NCBI GenBank assembly: GCA_027031145.1
Contig: JALVEG010000371.1
Coordinates: 1 to 9,668, forward strand
DNA length: 9,668 nucleotides
Direction: 5' to 3'
DNA from: Saprospiraceae bacterium
GTDB lineage: Bacteria; Bacteroidota; Bacteroidia; Chitinophagales; Saprospiraceae
Positions 1-6,844 of this stretch are shown piece after piece (positions within the stretch are counted from its first letter, which is position 1; each line of letters starts with the position of its first letter). A program made the translations under genes and the position numbers. A model generated the notes under the pieces. That model did not search any database. It had not been told where the DNA came from and saw only the letters and a list, made by a program, of their open reading frames with translations.

Positions 1-2
1 AA

Positions 3-443
3 TTAATAAATTGGCTTCTGAGTAAAGACTATAGTCTTAATTCCAACCTTAGGTATAAGCTTTATGGTTTTTTTACTGAGTTGGGTTTTGGTATTGGAGG
101 AAGTGATATTAAAACAGAATGGGACTATTATTTTACTGATTATAAAGAAATAGATACCAAACAAAATTTTACGGATATTTACGAAAGAATTTTGACGTAT
201 GATGTTTCATTTAGACTGGGATATGCCTATACATACAAGGATTTAATATCTCTTGGAGTGTATTGGGAAAGGATAAAGTACTTTGGTAAAGAAAGACAAA
301 CAATCAGTAGGGAAGGGAGTTATCGACCTGTGGATGTATTTGCTCCTGATGCAATAAGTATTGATCCTATAATAGTTAATCCCAATTGTTATCTATGGGG
401 GATTTTGTTGGAATATCATTTTCCTCAAAAAAATAATTCCTAA
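3..443 (+). CDS. C-terminal part of an outer-membrane beta-barrel-like protein (5' partial)
   Basis: The reading frame is open from base 3, with no stop between the window edge and TAA at 441-443, so the gene begins outside the window; the TTG at 81 is just an internal leucine codon. The visible 146 residues contain alternating aromatic/polar stretches typical of transmembrane beta strands: RYKLYGFFTELGFGIGG, SFRLGYAYTYKDLISLGVYWERIKYFG and the end WGILLEYHF. The protein ends on an aromatic residue followed by a short polar tail, as outer-membrane barrels often do. No family name can be assigned from this part alone. The next gene remnant begins only about 15 bases later on the same strand. 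The barrel call is inferred from strand pattern, not from a recognised domain. Confidence 0.65.
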   Translation, partial: LINWLLSKDYSLNSNLRYKLYGFFTELGFGIGGSDIKTEWDYYFTDYKEIDTKQNFTDIYERILTYDVSFRLGYAYTYKDLISLGVYWERIKYFGKERQTISREGSYRPVDVFAPDAISIDPIIVNPNCYLWGILLEYHFPQKNNS

Positions 444-456
444 TTAAAATAATTAA

Positions 457-1095
457 GAAAAAAATAAAACAAATTGTACTAATCAGTTCTTCTCAAGCAT
501 TTTTGTTAATAATAAAGGTTATTTGATGCTGGATTGGTATGATAATAGAGAAGATGATTTTGGAAAGTCCAATGATTTTTATTTTGGATTGTCCAAAGAT
601 GGGGGGCAATCATTCAAGACAGTAAAACTTACACGAAAAAGTTCTGATTTTACAAAAAATGGTATTATTAATAAAGATTTTGGCATAGGGGATTATCACC
701 AATGTATTGCGACTGATCATTTTGCTTTTTCTTTTTGGGCAGATGGTCGTACTAATGATGGTGACTTAAATATTTATTTTGCCAAGATAAATCTCAATAA
801 TATTGATTCTTTAATCATATCACAAATTGAAAAAGATATTACGATAAAGTCGTATTATCCCAATCCGGTACACGATGTATTAACTATTGATTTTACTATT
901 AAAAGAGAGATGGATATAAAATGGCAGATATTTGACAATCATTCAAAACTTGTTAGCCAAAGAAGTTTTGAATCACTTATACCTATTTAAAATAAATTTC
1001 AAGTATCTTTTGTAGATTTACCTTCAGCTGTATATTATTTGAAATTAATCTCAAAAGAAGGGATAACAAATTCGATTAAAGTTATAAAAAATTAG
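457..1095 (+). pseudogene. Remnant of a sialidase/BNR-repeat surface protein with a T9SS sorting domain, interrupted by an in-frame TAA
   Basis: The frame is open from 457 to TAA at 988-990; the longest possible product starts at TTG 523 or ATG 526. Residue numbers are from 523. It carries an Asp-box-like SKDGGQSF (24-31), a GDY motif (56-58) and FWADGR (71-76), the pattern ending BNR/sialidase-like propellers. The linker leads to a type A sorting domain starting at YPNP (112-115). After the stop the same frame continues without a gap for 34 codons, through SFVDLPSAVYYLKLIS, to TAG at 1093-1095, ending in SIKVIKN as sorting domains normally do. A TAA therefore splits the domain. Upstream there is no signal peptide and no room for the several hundred residues such proteins usually have, so the 5' part is also lost. 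TAA ends other genes here, so recoding is unlikely. Confidence 0.75.
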
Positions 1096-1440
1096 GTTAA
1101 AACAACTTTCTTTCTCCTCTTCTTACTTTCCCTTCAATATTTTTAAAAGATAGTCAGTCGCCATAATCTTTTTTGTGTAGTTTTGTATATACAAATTATC
1201 AACTTATGCAAGAGTTTCTACCGATCTGTTTTTTGTTTGAATATCCATAACATGAAAGTCCCTGACAAACAAGCATCTTCGGTTTCACTTATAACTTTTT
1301 AAATCGGCGTTCGTTTCCCAATAGAATAAAAATTCAACGGGTTAAATCTGTAATCGAAATTCAAAACTTCAAACTTCAAAACAAAAAAATCCTATTATTC
1401 TCAAATCATATAAATCCTATTTCTATTTCTGACAGTTAAT
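1096..1440. other. Gene-free stretch with short repeats and a 14-bp palindrome
   Basis: No convincing reading frame is present on either strand. It starts with a pyrimidine-rich run (about 1104-1140). A perfect 14-bp palindrome TTTGTATATACAAA lies at 1182-1195. Near 1360-1385 there are short direct repeats of CTTCAAA/TTCAAAAC. The last 60 bases contain AAATCATATAAATCCTATTT, an AATCAT/AATCCT type of motif that I associate with dispersed intergenic repeats in Bacteroidota; this is from memory and unverified. No terminator hairpin was found behind either flanking gene. Confidence 0.5.
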
Positions 1441-1480
1441 CTACCCCGATAGGCGAGGCGAGTGTCTCTGACCTCTTAAA
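1375..1480. repeat. Possible dispersed repeat running into the 3' end of the adjacent gene
   Basis: An AT-rich stretch with AATCCT/AATCAT motifs (about 1388-1420) is followed directly by a noticeably GC-richer block (1441-1475) containing GATAGGCGAGGCGAGTG. This block is out of character with its surroundings and supplies the last dozen or so codons of the minus-strand barrel gene. The abrupt composition change at a gene end suggests a mobile or repeated element. No second copy occurs in this window, so the repeat status is an inference. Confidence 0.3.
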
Positions 1481-2265
1481 CTTATAACCGAGTAATTATC
1501 TACAACCTCATCTGTTTTTTTTGCGCTTTTACCGAATTTATATCCTAATCCAATCGTAAATAATTGAGTATCAAATCTTAATTTGAACTTTGAATCTTCA
1601 CTAAATTGGGTTGGTTGTTCTATAAAATACTTATAGTCTATCATAAAATATAATCCGTTTTTGCGATACCTGAATCCCAATCCACCATATCCTGCAAAAT
1701 TGCTTGATTTATCAAAGTTTTGATCGGATAATTTTGTAGTAATAAATTCATCTTTACCGGGTAATCCTGTATAATCATGCCTTGCTCCGTGCAAAATATT
1801 TTTTTCATTGTACATATAAGACAATCCCGTTTCAAGATAAAAACCATATAAAATATGATAGCCAAGCAAAAATGAACTATTGATTCTTTTTCTTTGCAAA
1901 TAAATAAAACTCATCTTGGTTTCAATATAGTTATAATCCTTAAAGACAATCTTATCAATAGGATTGTCCGTTTCAAATTCATAAAAATCCATTTGGAAAC
2001 CTGTAAAAAAGCGTTTATTGAAAAAGTACTTAAGTGCAATACTTTTATTTATAGGAGGTGGGATTTTTGAAAAATGAGCTATCTTATGATTACCGTACTT
2101 GGACATGGTTACTTCTTTGTACATATCGAGATTCTTGACTTGTCCATATGCAAAGCCATATTTCAGCTCCACAGCCAATTGTGTGTTTCCGGATTGCGGA
2201 ATCAATAATATCATTATACTTGCAAATAATAAGATTAAATTTTTCATATCAATTTTTTTTACCAT
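1441..2265 (-). CDS. Outer-membrane beta-barrel-like protein, last gene of a four-gene operon
   Basis: The protein has 274 residues. A signal peptide is clear (MKNLILLFASIMILLIP, cleavage near NTQ at 27-29), so it is exported. The body has repeated aromatic amphipathic strands such as ALKYFFNKRFFTGFQMDFYEF, SFLLGYHILYGFYLETGLSY, GLGFRYRKNGLYFMIDYKYF and LFTIGLGYKFGK, the pattern of small Bacteroidota outer-membrane barrels. No specific family is recognised. The ATG at 2263-2265 overlaps the stop of the upstream propeller gene by 7 bases (ATGGTAA), suggesting translational coupling. A second ATG at 2245-2247 gives a more usual MKN signal peptide and is an alternative start. About 28 residues follow the expected last strand, ending GQRHSPRLSG, and are encoded partly by GC-richer DNA that looks acquired. 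Confidence 0.7.
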   Translation of the reverse strand: MVKKIDMKNLILLFASIMILLIPQSGNTQLAVELKYGFAYGQVKNLDMYKEVTMSKYGNHKIAHFSKIPPPINKSIALKYFFNKRFFTGFQMDFYEFETDNPIDKIVFKDYNYIETKMSFIYLQRKRINSSFLLGYHILYGFYLETGLSYMYNEKNILHGARHDYTGLPGKDEFITTKLSDQNFDKSSNFAGYGGLGFRYRKNGLYFMIDYKYFIEQPTQFSEDSKFKLRFDTQLFTIGLGYKFGKSAKKTDEVVDNYSVISLRGQRHSPRLSG

Positions 2266-3485
2266 TTTTCAGGCAGTTTAAAACAAAACATTCGTTTACT
2301 ATCAGGTAAATAAAATACTCCCCGTTTGTGATCTATTATAGGAATAGTACCGGCAAAACGGGCAAATTCCCGCTTACTTTCTTCCAAATTATCTATATCA
2401 ATATCATAATATGGTCCTTTTTCTTTGAACAGTATTCTACCGTTGTAGCGGCTTACAACATAAAAATATAATCCACCTACAAAATAAAGATAATTATCAT
2501 CATAAGCAGGGCTGATAAAAAAACCATTGCCTGTTTCCGGATTATGCCATTGAATCCAACCGTTTCTTTTATCCAAGCAATATAAATGATTGTTACTTTC
2601 TTTTAAATACAAATAATTTCCCAACATCAATGGTTTCAAGGGACGATAAAATCCTTCAAGTGGAGTTTCCCATATAAGTTTCCCCGTGAATTTATCAAAT
2701 GCCATCGATTTATGATTGTGCGTAATATATATTTTTTTATCATCAAACAATGGAGCATAATTGTACACATCGCTACCATATATATTGGTTTTCCAGATGA
2801 AATCCTTTTTGTTTAAGCTATATGCAAATATCCATAATGGATATTCGGCATAAGTCAAGCCGTACAATATGGTATCGCCTCCGACTGTATCCACGGATAC
2901 CGGATTGAGAGACGCATAGCCACCATATTCTTTTTTGGTTATAGTCATCAGCTTTTCTATTTCAAGGGAGGGTAGATGCATTCTTATCACACTGGAAGAA
3001 TCAAGAAAAGGTACTTCACCATAGTCCTGAACAATATAAACATCATCTCCCAATAAAGCTGCATCCTTCTCAAATGTTTCATCAATATGTTTTACCAATT
3101 GCAATTTGTCCAAATCAAATACATAAATACCATCCAAAGCCGACGTAATCAATAAATTATCATATATTATCAATTTATTTTCAGGATTAAGCCCTAAATC
3201 AAATCTATGTATTTGTTTCCCTGAATCTTTATTGAACATAAAGATATGATATTTATCGTCAACAGTAGGGGCATTTCCACAATACAAAATATTATCTTTA
3301 TATGTTATTGGTGTAGCAAAGTCCAACACCCCTTCTGTATCGGCAGGATAAAAATATGTTTCCCAAACTATCTCCAAAGGATAAGCGGTGGAATCAACGG
3401 GATTATCAGGCGGGTCAGGTATAACCGGCATTTTGCAAGAGAAAAAAGAGTATATTAAAATAGTGAGATATAATATTGTTTTCAT
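2259..3485 (-). CDS. PQQ-type beta-propeller lipoprotein
   Basis: I place the start at ATG 3483-3485, giving 408 residues. The open frame extends to a TTG at 3515, but that codon lies in a hairpin loop and would bury the signal peptide. From the ATG the protein begins MKTILYLTILIYSFFSC, a lipoprotein signal with Cys17 as the lipidated residue, followed by a Pro/Asp-rich linker (PVIPDPPDNP). The rest repeats short blade units of PQQ-like propellers: SGKQIHRF (88-95), KKDFIW (226-231), TGKLIWETP (267-275), NGWIQW (308-313) and NGRILF (348-353). Such domains bind partners or act as scaffolds; a true quinoprotein dehydrogenase would be longer with a defined cofactor site, not evident here. It overlaps the downstream barrel gene by 7 bases, so the two may act together at the outer membrane. 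Confidence 0.8.
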   Translation of the reverse strand: MKTILYLTILIYSFFSCKMPVIPDPPDNPVDSTAYPLEIVWETYFYPADTEGVLDFATPITYKDNILYCGNAPTVDDKYHIFMFNKDSGKQIHRFDLGLNPENKLIIYDNLLITSALDGIYVFDLDKLQLVKHIDETFEKDAALLGDDVYIVQDYGEVPFLDSSSVIRMHLPSLEIEKLMTITKKEYGGYASLNPVSVDTVGGDTILYGLTYAEYPLWIFAYSLNKKDFIWKTNIYGSDVYNYAPLFDDKKIYITHNHKSMAFDKFTGKLIWETPLEGFYRPLKPLMLGNYLYLKESNNHLYCLDKRNGWIQWHNPETGNGFFISPAYDDNYLYFVGGLYFYVVSRYNGRILFKEKGPYYDIDIDNLEESKREFARFAGTIPIIDHKRGVFYLPDSKRMFCFKLPEKW

Positions 3486-3499
3486 TACTTTTGTTTTAG

Positions 3500-3538
3500 A
3501 AATCACTTGTAGCAAAAATCAAATGCTACAAGTGATTT
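3500..3538 (-). terminator. Perfect 15-bp hairpin between the hydrolase and propeller genes
   Basis: Arms 3500-3514 and 3524-3538 are exact reverse complements (AAATCACTTGTAGCA) around a 9-base loop. The hairpin begins 12 bases after the hydrolase stop and carries A and T runs at the stem ends, the form common for Bacteroidota terminators. No long unpaired T run follows on the minus strand. It ends only 14 bases before the propeller ATG, so a promoter for that gene would have to overlap it. Partial termination, or an RNA-stability element inside one transcript, is as plausible as full termination. Confidence 0.6.
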
Positions 3539-3550
3539 ATTGATTATACA

Positions 3551-5278
3551 TTAATTTTTTTTCTTTGTATAAAAAAACTTGCCGCGATTACCATCGAAAA
3601 TATCTTTTAATATAAATTCGGTATTTTCATCATTTCTAACAGTTAGATGATTTGAACCATCCAAAATTACTTTTTTGATACCGGGTGCTGTATTCCACGC
3701 CAATTGACTTTCTACAGTAAGGAGTCCATCATAAGGTTTTAATTGAACATAGCTACCTTCATAACGTTTCCATTCACATAAATAAATATCATCATTAATA
3801 TTAACCCATTCTTTACAACTCTCTTTCGGCACATTTTCAGTAACAAATTTTTTATCTTTACCTATGGTCTCACATTCACAATCACCTAATTCACTCTCTT
3901 GATAACCATAGGTTCTTGCACCGCAAATATATTCCCAATAATCATTTAATTTCGTGAATGCTTTTGTTCCTTTGTAATAAACATCTCTTATATGAGAAAT
4001 TTCATCCCAATCATTTTTTACCCAACCGTCAGGAATCGGTGTATTTAAAGGGTCATAATTACATACAATTATATAATCATCTTCTAATGGAGGGTTAGGA
4101 TCATACATTACCTCAGTTCCAACAATTCCTAACCAACAAAACGGGAACAAACTTGTTTTTTTCTCATAAAGATTTTTATATAATTTGTATTTAGCATAAT
4201 AGGCATTTTTATTTTTTTCTAAATAATTAACTGCCTGAATATTTTGTGATCCTGCTTCCCAAAGCGGCTCATCAGATACAGCATGTAGTCCTGAATAAAA
4301 TATTTTTGCAGCAGAATTATGTGCATCAGGATTCTCAATAATATTTGCGGCTATCGCGACTCTGTGAGAATCATCAGCATTTCCATTTATTTGTTCATTA
4401 AGTCCCAATTCACCCATACCATTGGGATCAAGTTTTCTAACAGATTGGGGAGCCAAATTATATACAATATTCGGTGTAACTAATTCTATCACATCGGTAA
4501 ATTCATTATCAATAATTTCTTCAGTATCAAAAAGACCAATAAACTTCGCAAGTTTCCCGATAAAACTATGTATCACTTTTTCTTTAATGGGTGGTGTTGC
4601 TATGTCAGTGCCAAATTGCGCTATGGCAGATTTAAACTCTTTCCAGTCTTCACTTTCACTACCATTCAAATTATATCCTCCATGATATGCCGGATATACA
4701 TATTTATATAGATTGGAGCCTCCATGTGGTCCCGTAAAAGAAACAATACCATTGATCGGTTCTAAGTCATGAACCGCCGATGCCTTACGCAATGTAACAG
4801 TTCCAAAACTATGAGCAATACCAAAACATTTTTCAGGTAAATCCACTTGATTTTTCACAGCTGGTTTTTGGTTTACGCCATAATTCCAAGAATCGTTAAT
4901 AACATCTGCAAGTCTTGAATAAGCATTTTCCCAAGTATTTTGATGGTCTCCATAAGACACTAGTTGAGATTTAACATAATATTTTTCGTCAACCCAATTA
5001 GATGCACTTTCCCAAGATTTCAAACCCGATACATAAGGGTCGGAGACAGAACTTCCAATCATTCCATGTACCCAATATATGGCTTTATATCCATCAGCAG
5101 GTGGTGAGGAAGCTGGAGTTTCAGGAGGATCGCTCGGAGGGGGTGGGTTATACGTTCCCGGTTTGTACTTTATTGTGGTTGAAATGCTGTCTAATGGAGT
5201 ATTGCAGTCAACCTGTGCATTAATATTTGAATAAAATATCATAACTGCGAAAATAATCAATATATTTATCTTTTTCAT
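3551..5278 (-). CDS. Secreted lipase-like alpha/beta hydrolase with a large insertion
   Basis: The protein has 575 residues. A signal peptide (1-21, cleavage at INA-Q) and a proline-rich linker (about 44-61) precede the hydrolase fold. YWVHGMIGS (68-76) is the oxyanion-hole HG loop. GIAHSFGT (153-160) is the nucleophile elbow with Ser157, of the AxSxG type seen in several lipases. FTGPHGGSN (181-189) matches the region usually following it. Near the C-terminus, YDGLLTVES (516-524) supplies Asp517 and DGSNHLTVRND (540-550) supplies His544, completing a triad. Between Ser157 and Asp517 lie 360 residues, far more than usual, so a lid or extra domain is inserted; it holds most of the cysteines. 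No T9SS sorting domain is present, so a periplasmic or envelope location is likely. It starts 10 bases after the upstream T9SS gene ends. The substrate, lipid or another ester, cannot be told. Confidence 0.8.
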   Translation of the reverse strand: MKKINILIIFAVMIFYSNINAQVDCNTPLDSISTTIKYKPGTYNPPPPSDPPETPASSPPADGYKAIYWVHGMIGSSVSDPYVSGLKSWESASNWVDEKYYVKSQLVSYGDHQNTWENAYSRLADVINDSWNYGVNQKPAVKNQVDLPEKCFGIAHSFGTVTLRKASAVHDLEPINGIVSFTGPHGGSNLYKYVYPAYHGGYNLNGSESEDWKEFKSAIAQFGTDIATPPIKEKVIHSFIGKLAKFIGLFDTEEIIDNEFTDVIELVTPNIVYNLAPQSVRKLDPNGMGELGLNEQINGNADDSHRVAIAANIIENPDAHNSAAKIFYSGLHAVSDEPLWEAGSQNIQAVNYLEKNKNAYYAKYKLYKNLYEKKTSLFPFCWLGIVGTEVMYDPNPPLEDDYIIVCNYDPLNTPIPDGWVKNDWDEISHIRDVYYKGTKAFTKLNDYWEYICGARTYGYQESELGDCECETIGKDKKFVTENVPKESCKEWVNINDDIYLCEWKRYEGSYVQLKPYDGLLTVESQLAWNTAPGIKKVILDGSNHLTVRNDENTEFILKDIFDGNRGKFFYTKKKN

Positions 5279-5288
5279 TTTTTTTAGT

Positions 5289-6416
5289 TTATTTGTTAAA
5301 GAAATAGAATTTTTTTGACAATATCTGCTTATCGTTCTTTATTGTAATTATATATATGCCTTGTGTTTTCAAATAATTAGTTGCATTTAATGTCATTTGC
5401 TTATAAGCTTTTGGAATAATAAATGTTTTTATCAATTTACCATTAATAGTTTTCAAAGTAATTTCAATTTTATTGTCAATAAAACTATTTGGTACATCAA
5501 GAATTAAATTTTCATCCTGGAGAGGATTTGGATATATTGCAAAATTTTCATAAAATTTAGCATTATCCTTATTCTGATTCTCGTCTTGATTTCGAGGAAG
5601 TATAATATCTTCGCAATCTAATGAATAATTAGTATAGTAGTTTTCCGTAATTATCCTTACGCAAAGGCCATTTGTTAAAGTATCTTTTCGCGACTCTATC
5701 GAAGAAGTAAGTAATTCAGTACCACAAACAATAGTATCATATACATATTCAGTAACCTTAATAACATCCGGATCACCGGTAAATGGGAAATCGGGGTCAT
5801 CAGGATCAGGTGGAGGAGAAAAAGTATCAGTTTTGATAATTTCTACTACTGTTTTAGGATAAGTATCATTAAAATAGGTATAAATACTGTCTTTTTTCAC
5901 CATAGTCGTACCAATTCCTGTTGGATATGCTTTTGAAACAAGAAATCCTAATGATTGCACATTTTGTTTATGCATTATATAGAAAACCTGTGACATGTTG
6001 GAATGAGGAATATGGTTAACAATGTGTCCTCTTGAACCTCTTGAGTCTTTATAAGTAGTTATACCATCTTGATTGATTATCCATTTATTACCAAGATTTT
6101 CCCAATCTTCATAACAGTTTACAGAATTTAACAATGTGATTTCCTCTTGAGGATTATTATTTGCATCCAAAAATTCATGATGAGAATTAGTCTCTTCCTT
6201 GAATTCAAGAATTGGCATATCATAGGGATGCAAGTCTTCTAAATGCGTATTTGGCGGTAATTTAACGTGATTTACTGTTCTCTCAACATAACTTAAATCA
6301 TTGACTAAAGGGATGTCTAAATCATTGAATGGCGGTGAATTTAAATCATTGACAATAGGGGAGTTTTGTGCATTAATCTGTAAAACTAAAAAAATTAATA
6401 AAATTAATACCTTCAC
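5289..6416 (-). CDS. Secreted T9SS cargo protein of unknown function, first gene of the operon
   Basis: The protein has 375 residues. It starts at GTG 6414-6416; no in-frame ATG exists between the upstream TGA and this codon. The signal peptide is short (MKVLILLIFLVLQINA-Q). Residues 19-42 are three 8-residue repeats (SPIVNDLN, SPPFNDLD, IPLVNDLS). The middle (about 95-270) matches no family I recognise; it contains a Pro/Asp-rich linker (PPPDPDDPDF, 201-210). Residues 292-375 are a type A T9SS sorting domain, starting FAIYPNP and ending with the basic/aromatic SKKFYFFNK. It should therefore cross the outer membrane and be released or anchored at the surface. A CTG or ATT a few codons upstream would give a more usual signal peptide, so the start is not certain. 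The hydrolase gene follows after 10 bases. Confidence 0.75.
   Translation of the reverse strand: MKVLILLIFLVLQINAQNSPIVNDLNSPPFNDLDIPLVNDLSYVERTVNHVKLPPNTHLEDLHPYDMPILEFKEETNSHHEFLDANNNPQEEITLLNSVNCYEDWENLGNKWIINQDGITTYKDSRGSRGHIVNHIPHSNMSQVFYIMHKQNVQSLGFLVSKAYPTGIGTTMVKKDSIYTYFNDTYPKTVVEIIKTDTFSPPPDPDDPDFPFTGDPDVIKVTEYVYDTIVCGTELLTSSIESRKDTLTNGLCVRIITENYYTNYSLDCEDIILPRNQDENQNKDNAKFYENFAIYPNPLQDENLILDVPNSFIDNKIEITLKTINGKLIKTFIIPKAYKQMTLNATNYLKTQGIYIITIKNDKQILSKKFYFFNK
6295..6366 (-). repeat. Three tandem 24-bp repeats encoding an 8-residue repeat
   Basis: Units at 6295-6318, 6319-6342 and 6343-6366 each begin AAATCATTGA on the plus strand and then diverge. They encode the N-terminal octad (S/I)P-x-x-NDL-x, just after the signal peptide of the T9SS cargo. 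The 24-base length keeps the frame, so copy number can change without disrupting the gene. Confidence 0.8.
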
Positions 6417-6436
6417 AGATTTAATCAGGTAATTTA

Positions 6437-6453
6437 ACCAAATATCATTTGGT
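6437..6453. promoter_or_regulatory. Operator-like palindrome just upstream of the T9SS cargo gene
   Basis: ACCAAAT-ATC-ATTTGGT is a perfect inverted repeat with 7-base arms and a 3-base spacer, ending about 20 bases before the GTG start of the minus-strand operon. Position and form suit a dimeric regulator. No regulator gene is visible in the window and no clear Bacteroidota promoter (TTG/TAnnTTTG) could be placed around it. Confidence 0.35.
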
Positions 6454-6553
6454 GTGCTTGGGGGGGAGGTAAAATTTAATTTTCTTCATGACAAAATGTT
6501 TTTATTAATAAATAAAAATATCAATAAGTTGAAACCAAAAACTATGCCAATCG

Positions 6554-6585
6554 TTTTGTGTTTTGCATATGCACAAAACACAAAA
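6554..6585. promoter_or_regulatory. 12-bp inverted repeat of unknown role upstream of the operon
   Basis: TTTTGTGTTTTG (6554-6565) and CAAAACACAAAA (6574-6585) are exact reverse complements around the 8-base loop CATATGCA. The element lies about 140 bases upstream of the minus-strand operon start and about 55 bases before the possible plus-strand gene remnant. It could be an operator or a weak terminator-type hairpin; no T run follows on either strand. Confidence 0.35.
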
Positions 6586-6639
6586 TATGATATGTATCAC
6601 TTTTCTTACACCAATCCAAAATATATTTTACTTTCGTTT

Positions 6640-6833
6640 ATGAAAATTATAAAAACTCAAATGAAGATGAATTCGTGCACTCACATAAACCAGATTGACA
6701 AAAAGAATCCTGATGCTAAATTCTACTTTAGGATCAATCAAAAAAATATTATTACGGTCTGGCTACAGGTGTCGATGATATTGACATTAATAATACTAAT
6801 TCTATTATTGATTTGCAATTAAGTATTAAATGA
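6640..6833 (+). pseudogene. Possible frameshifted gene remnant, product unknown
   Basis: Two frames look coding in succession. From ATG 6640 one frame reads through KKNPDAKFYFRINQ up to a run of seven A (6740-6746). Past that run it turns into a hydrophobic, unconvincing sequence, whereas the +2-shifted frame reads KKYYYGLATGVDDIDINNTN and on to TGA at 6831-6833. Adding a single A to the run would join the two. A strong terminator hairpin begins 12 bases after that TGA, which supports a real gene end here. The joined fragment is about 64 residues, has no signal peptide and matches no family I know. The upstream limit is uncertain because the first frame is open from 6454. Confidence 0.3.
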
Positions 6834-6844
6834 ACACCTAAAAA

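Larger units (their letters stand above)
6417..6639. other. Upstream region of the minus-strand operon, no supported gene
   Basis: The stretch contains the two palindromes annotated separately and a run of seven G (6460-6466), notable in such AT-rich DNA. On the minus strand an ATG at 6487-6489 begins MKKIKFYLPP and stops after 14 codons; it is one base out of frame with the cargo gene. A plus-strand open frame through here has no recognisable protein character in its first 60 codons. Confidence 0.4.

Noticed and set aside
988..990. Reassigned TAA codon as an explanation for the stop in the sorting domain
   Set aside because: TAA ends several intact genes in the window (e.g. at 441, 5289, 6933), so a general recoding is not supported.
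1096..1440. Possible small endonuclease or transposase remnant
   Set aside because: Reading all frames gave only short pieces broken by stops, and no family motif could be recognised.
1641..1865. Minus-strand open frame of 74 codons in another frame of the barrel gene
   Set aside because: It lies wholly inside the barrel gene, which has a signal peptide and consistent strand pattern; this frame shows neither.
2099..2281. Plus-strand open frame of 60 codons
   Set aside because: It is the antisense shadow of the barrel gene's signal peptide and start region.
3246..3458. Plus-strand open frame of 70 codons
   Set aside because: It is antisense to the propeller lipoprotein gene and has no export signal or motif.
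3486..3515. Extended N-terminus of the propeller gene from a TTG codon at 3515
   Set aside because: The TTG lies in the hairpin loop and the extra ten residues would sit in front of a good lipoprotein signal that starts at ATG 3485.
4422..4685. Plus-strand open frame of 87 codons
   Set aside because: It is fully antisense to the hydrolase gene, whose triad and signal peptide are clear, and it has no recognisable content.
5002..5223. Plus-strand open frame of 73 codons
   Set aside because: It is antisense to the signal peptide and linker of the hydrolase gene.
6454..6822. 122-residue plus-strand open frame taken as a single gene
   Set aside because: It starts at a TTG in the minus operon's upstream region, crosses both palindromes, and its C-terminal part looks non-coding while another frame there reads as protein.
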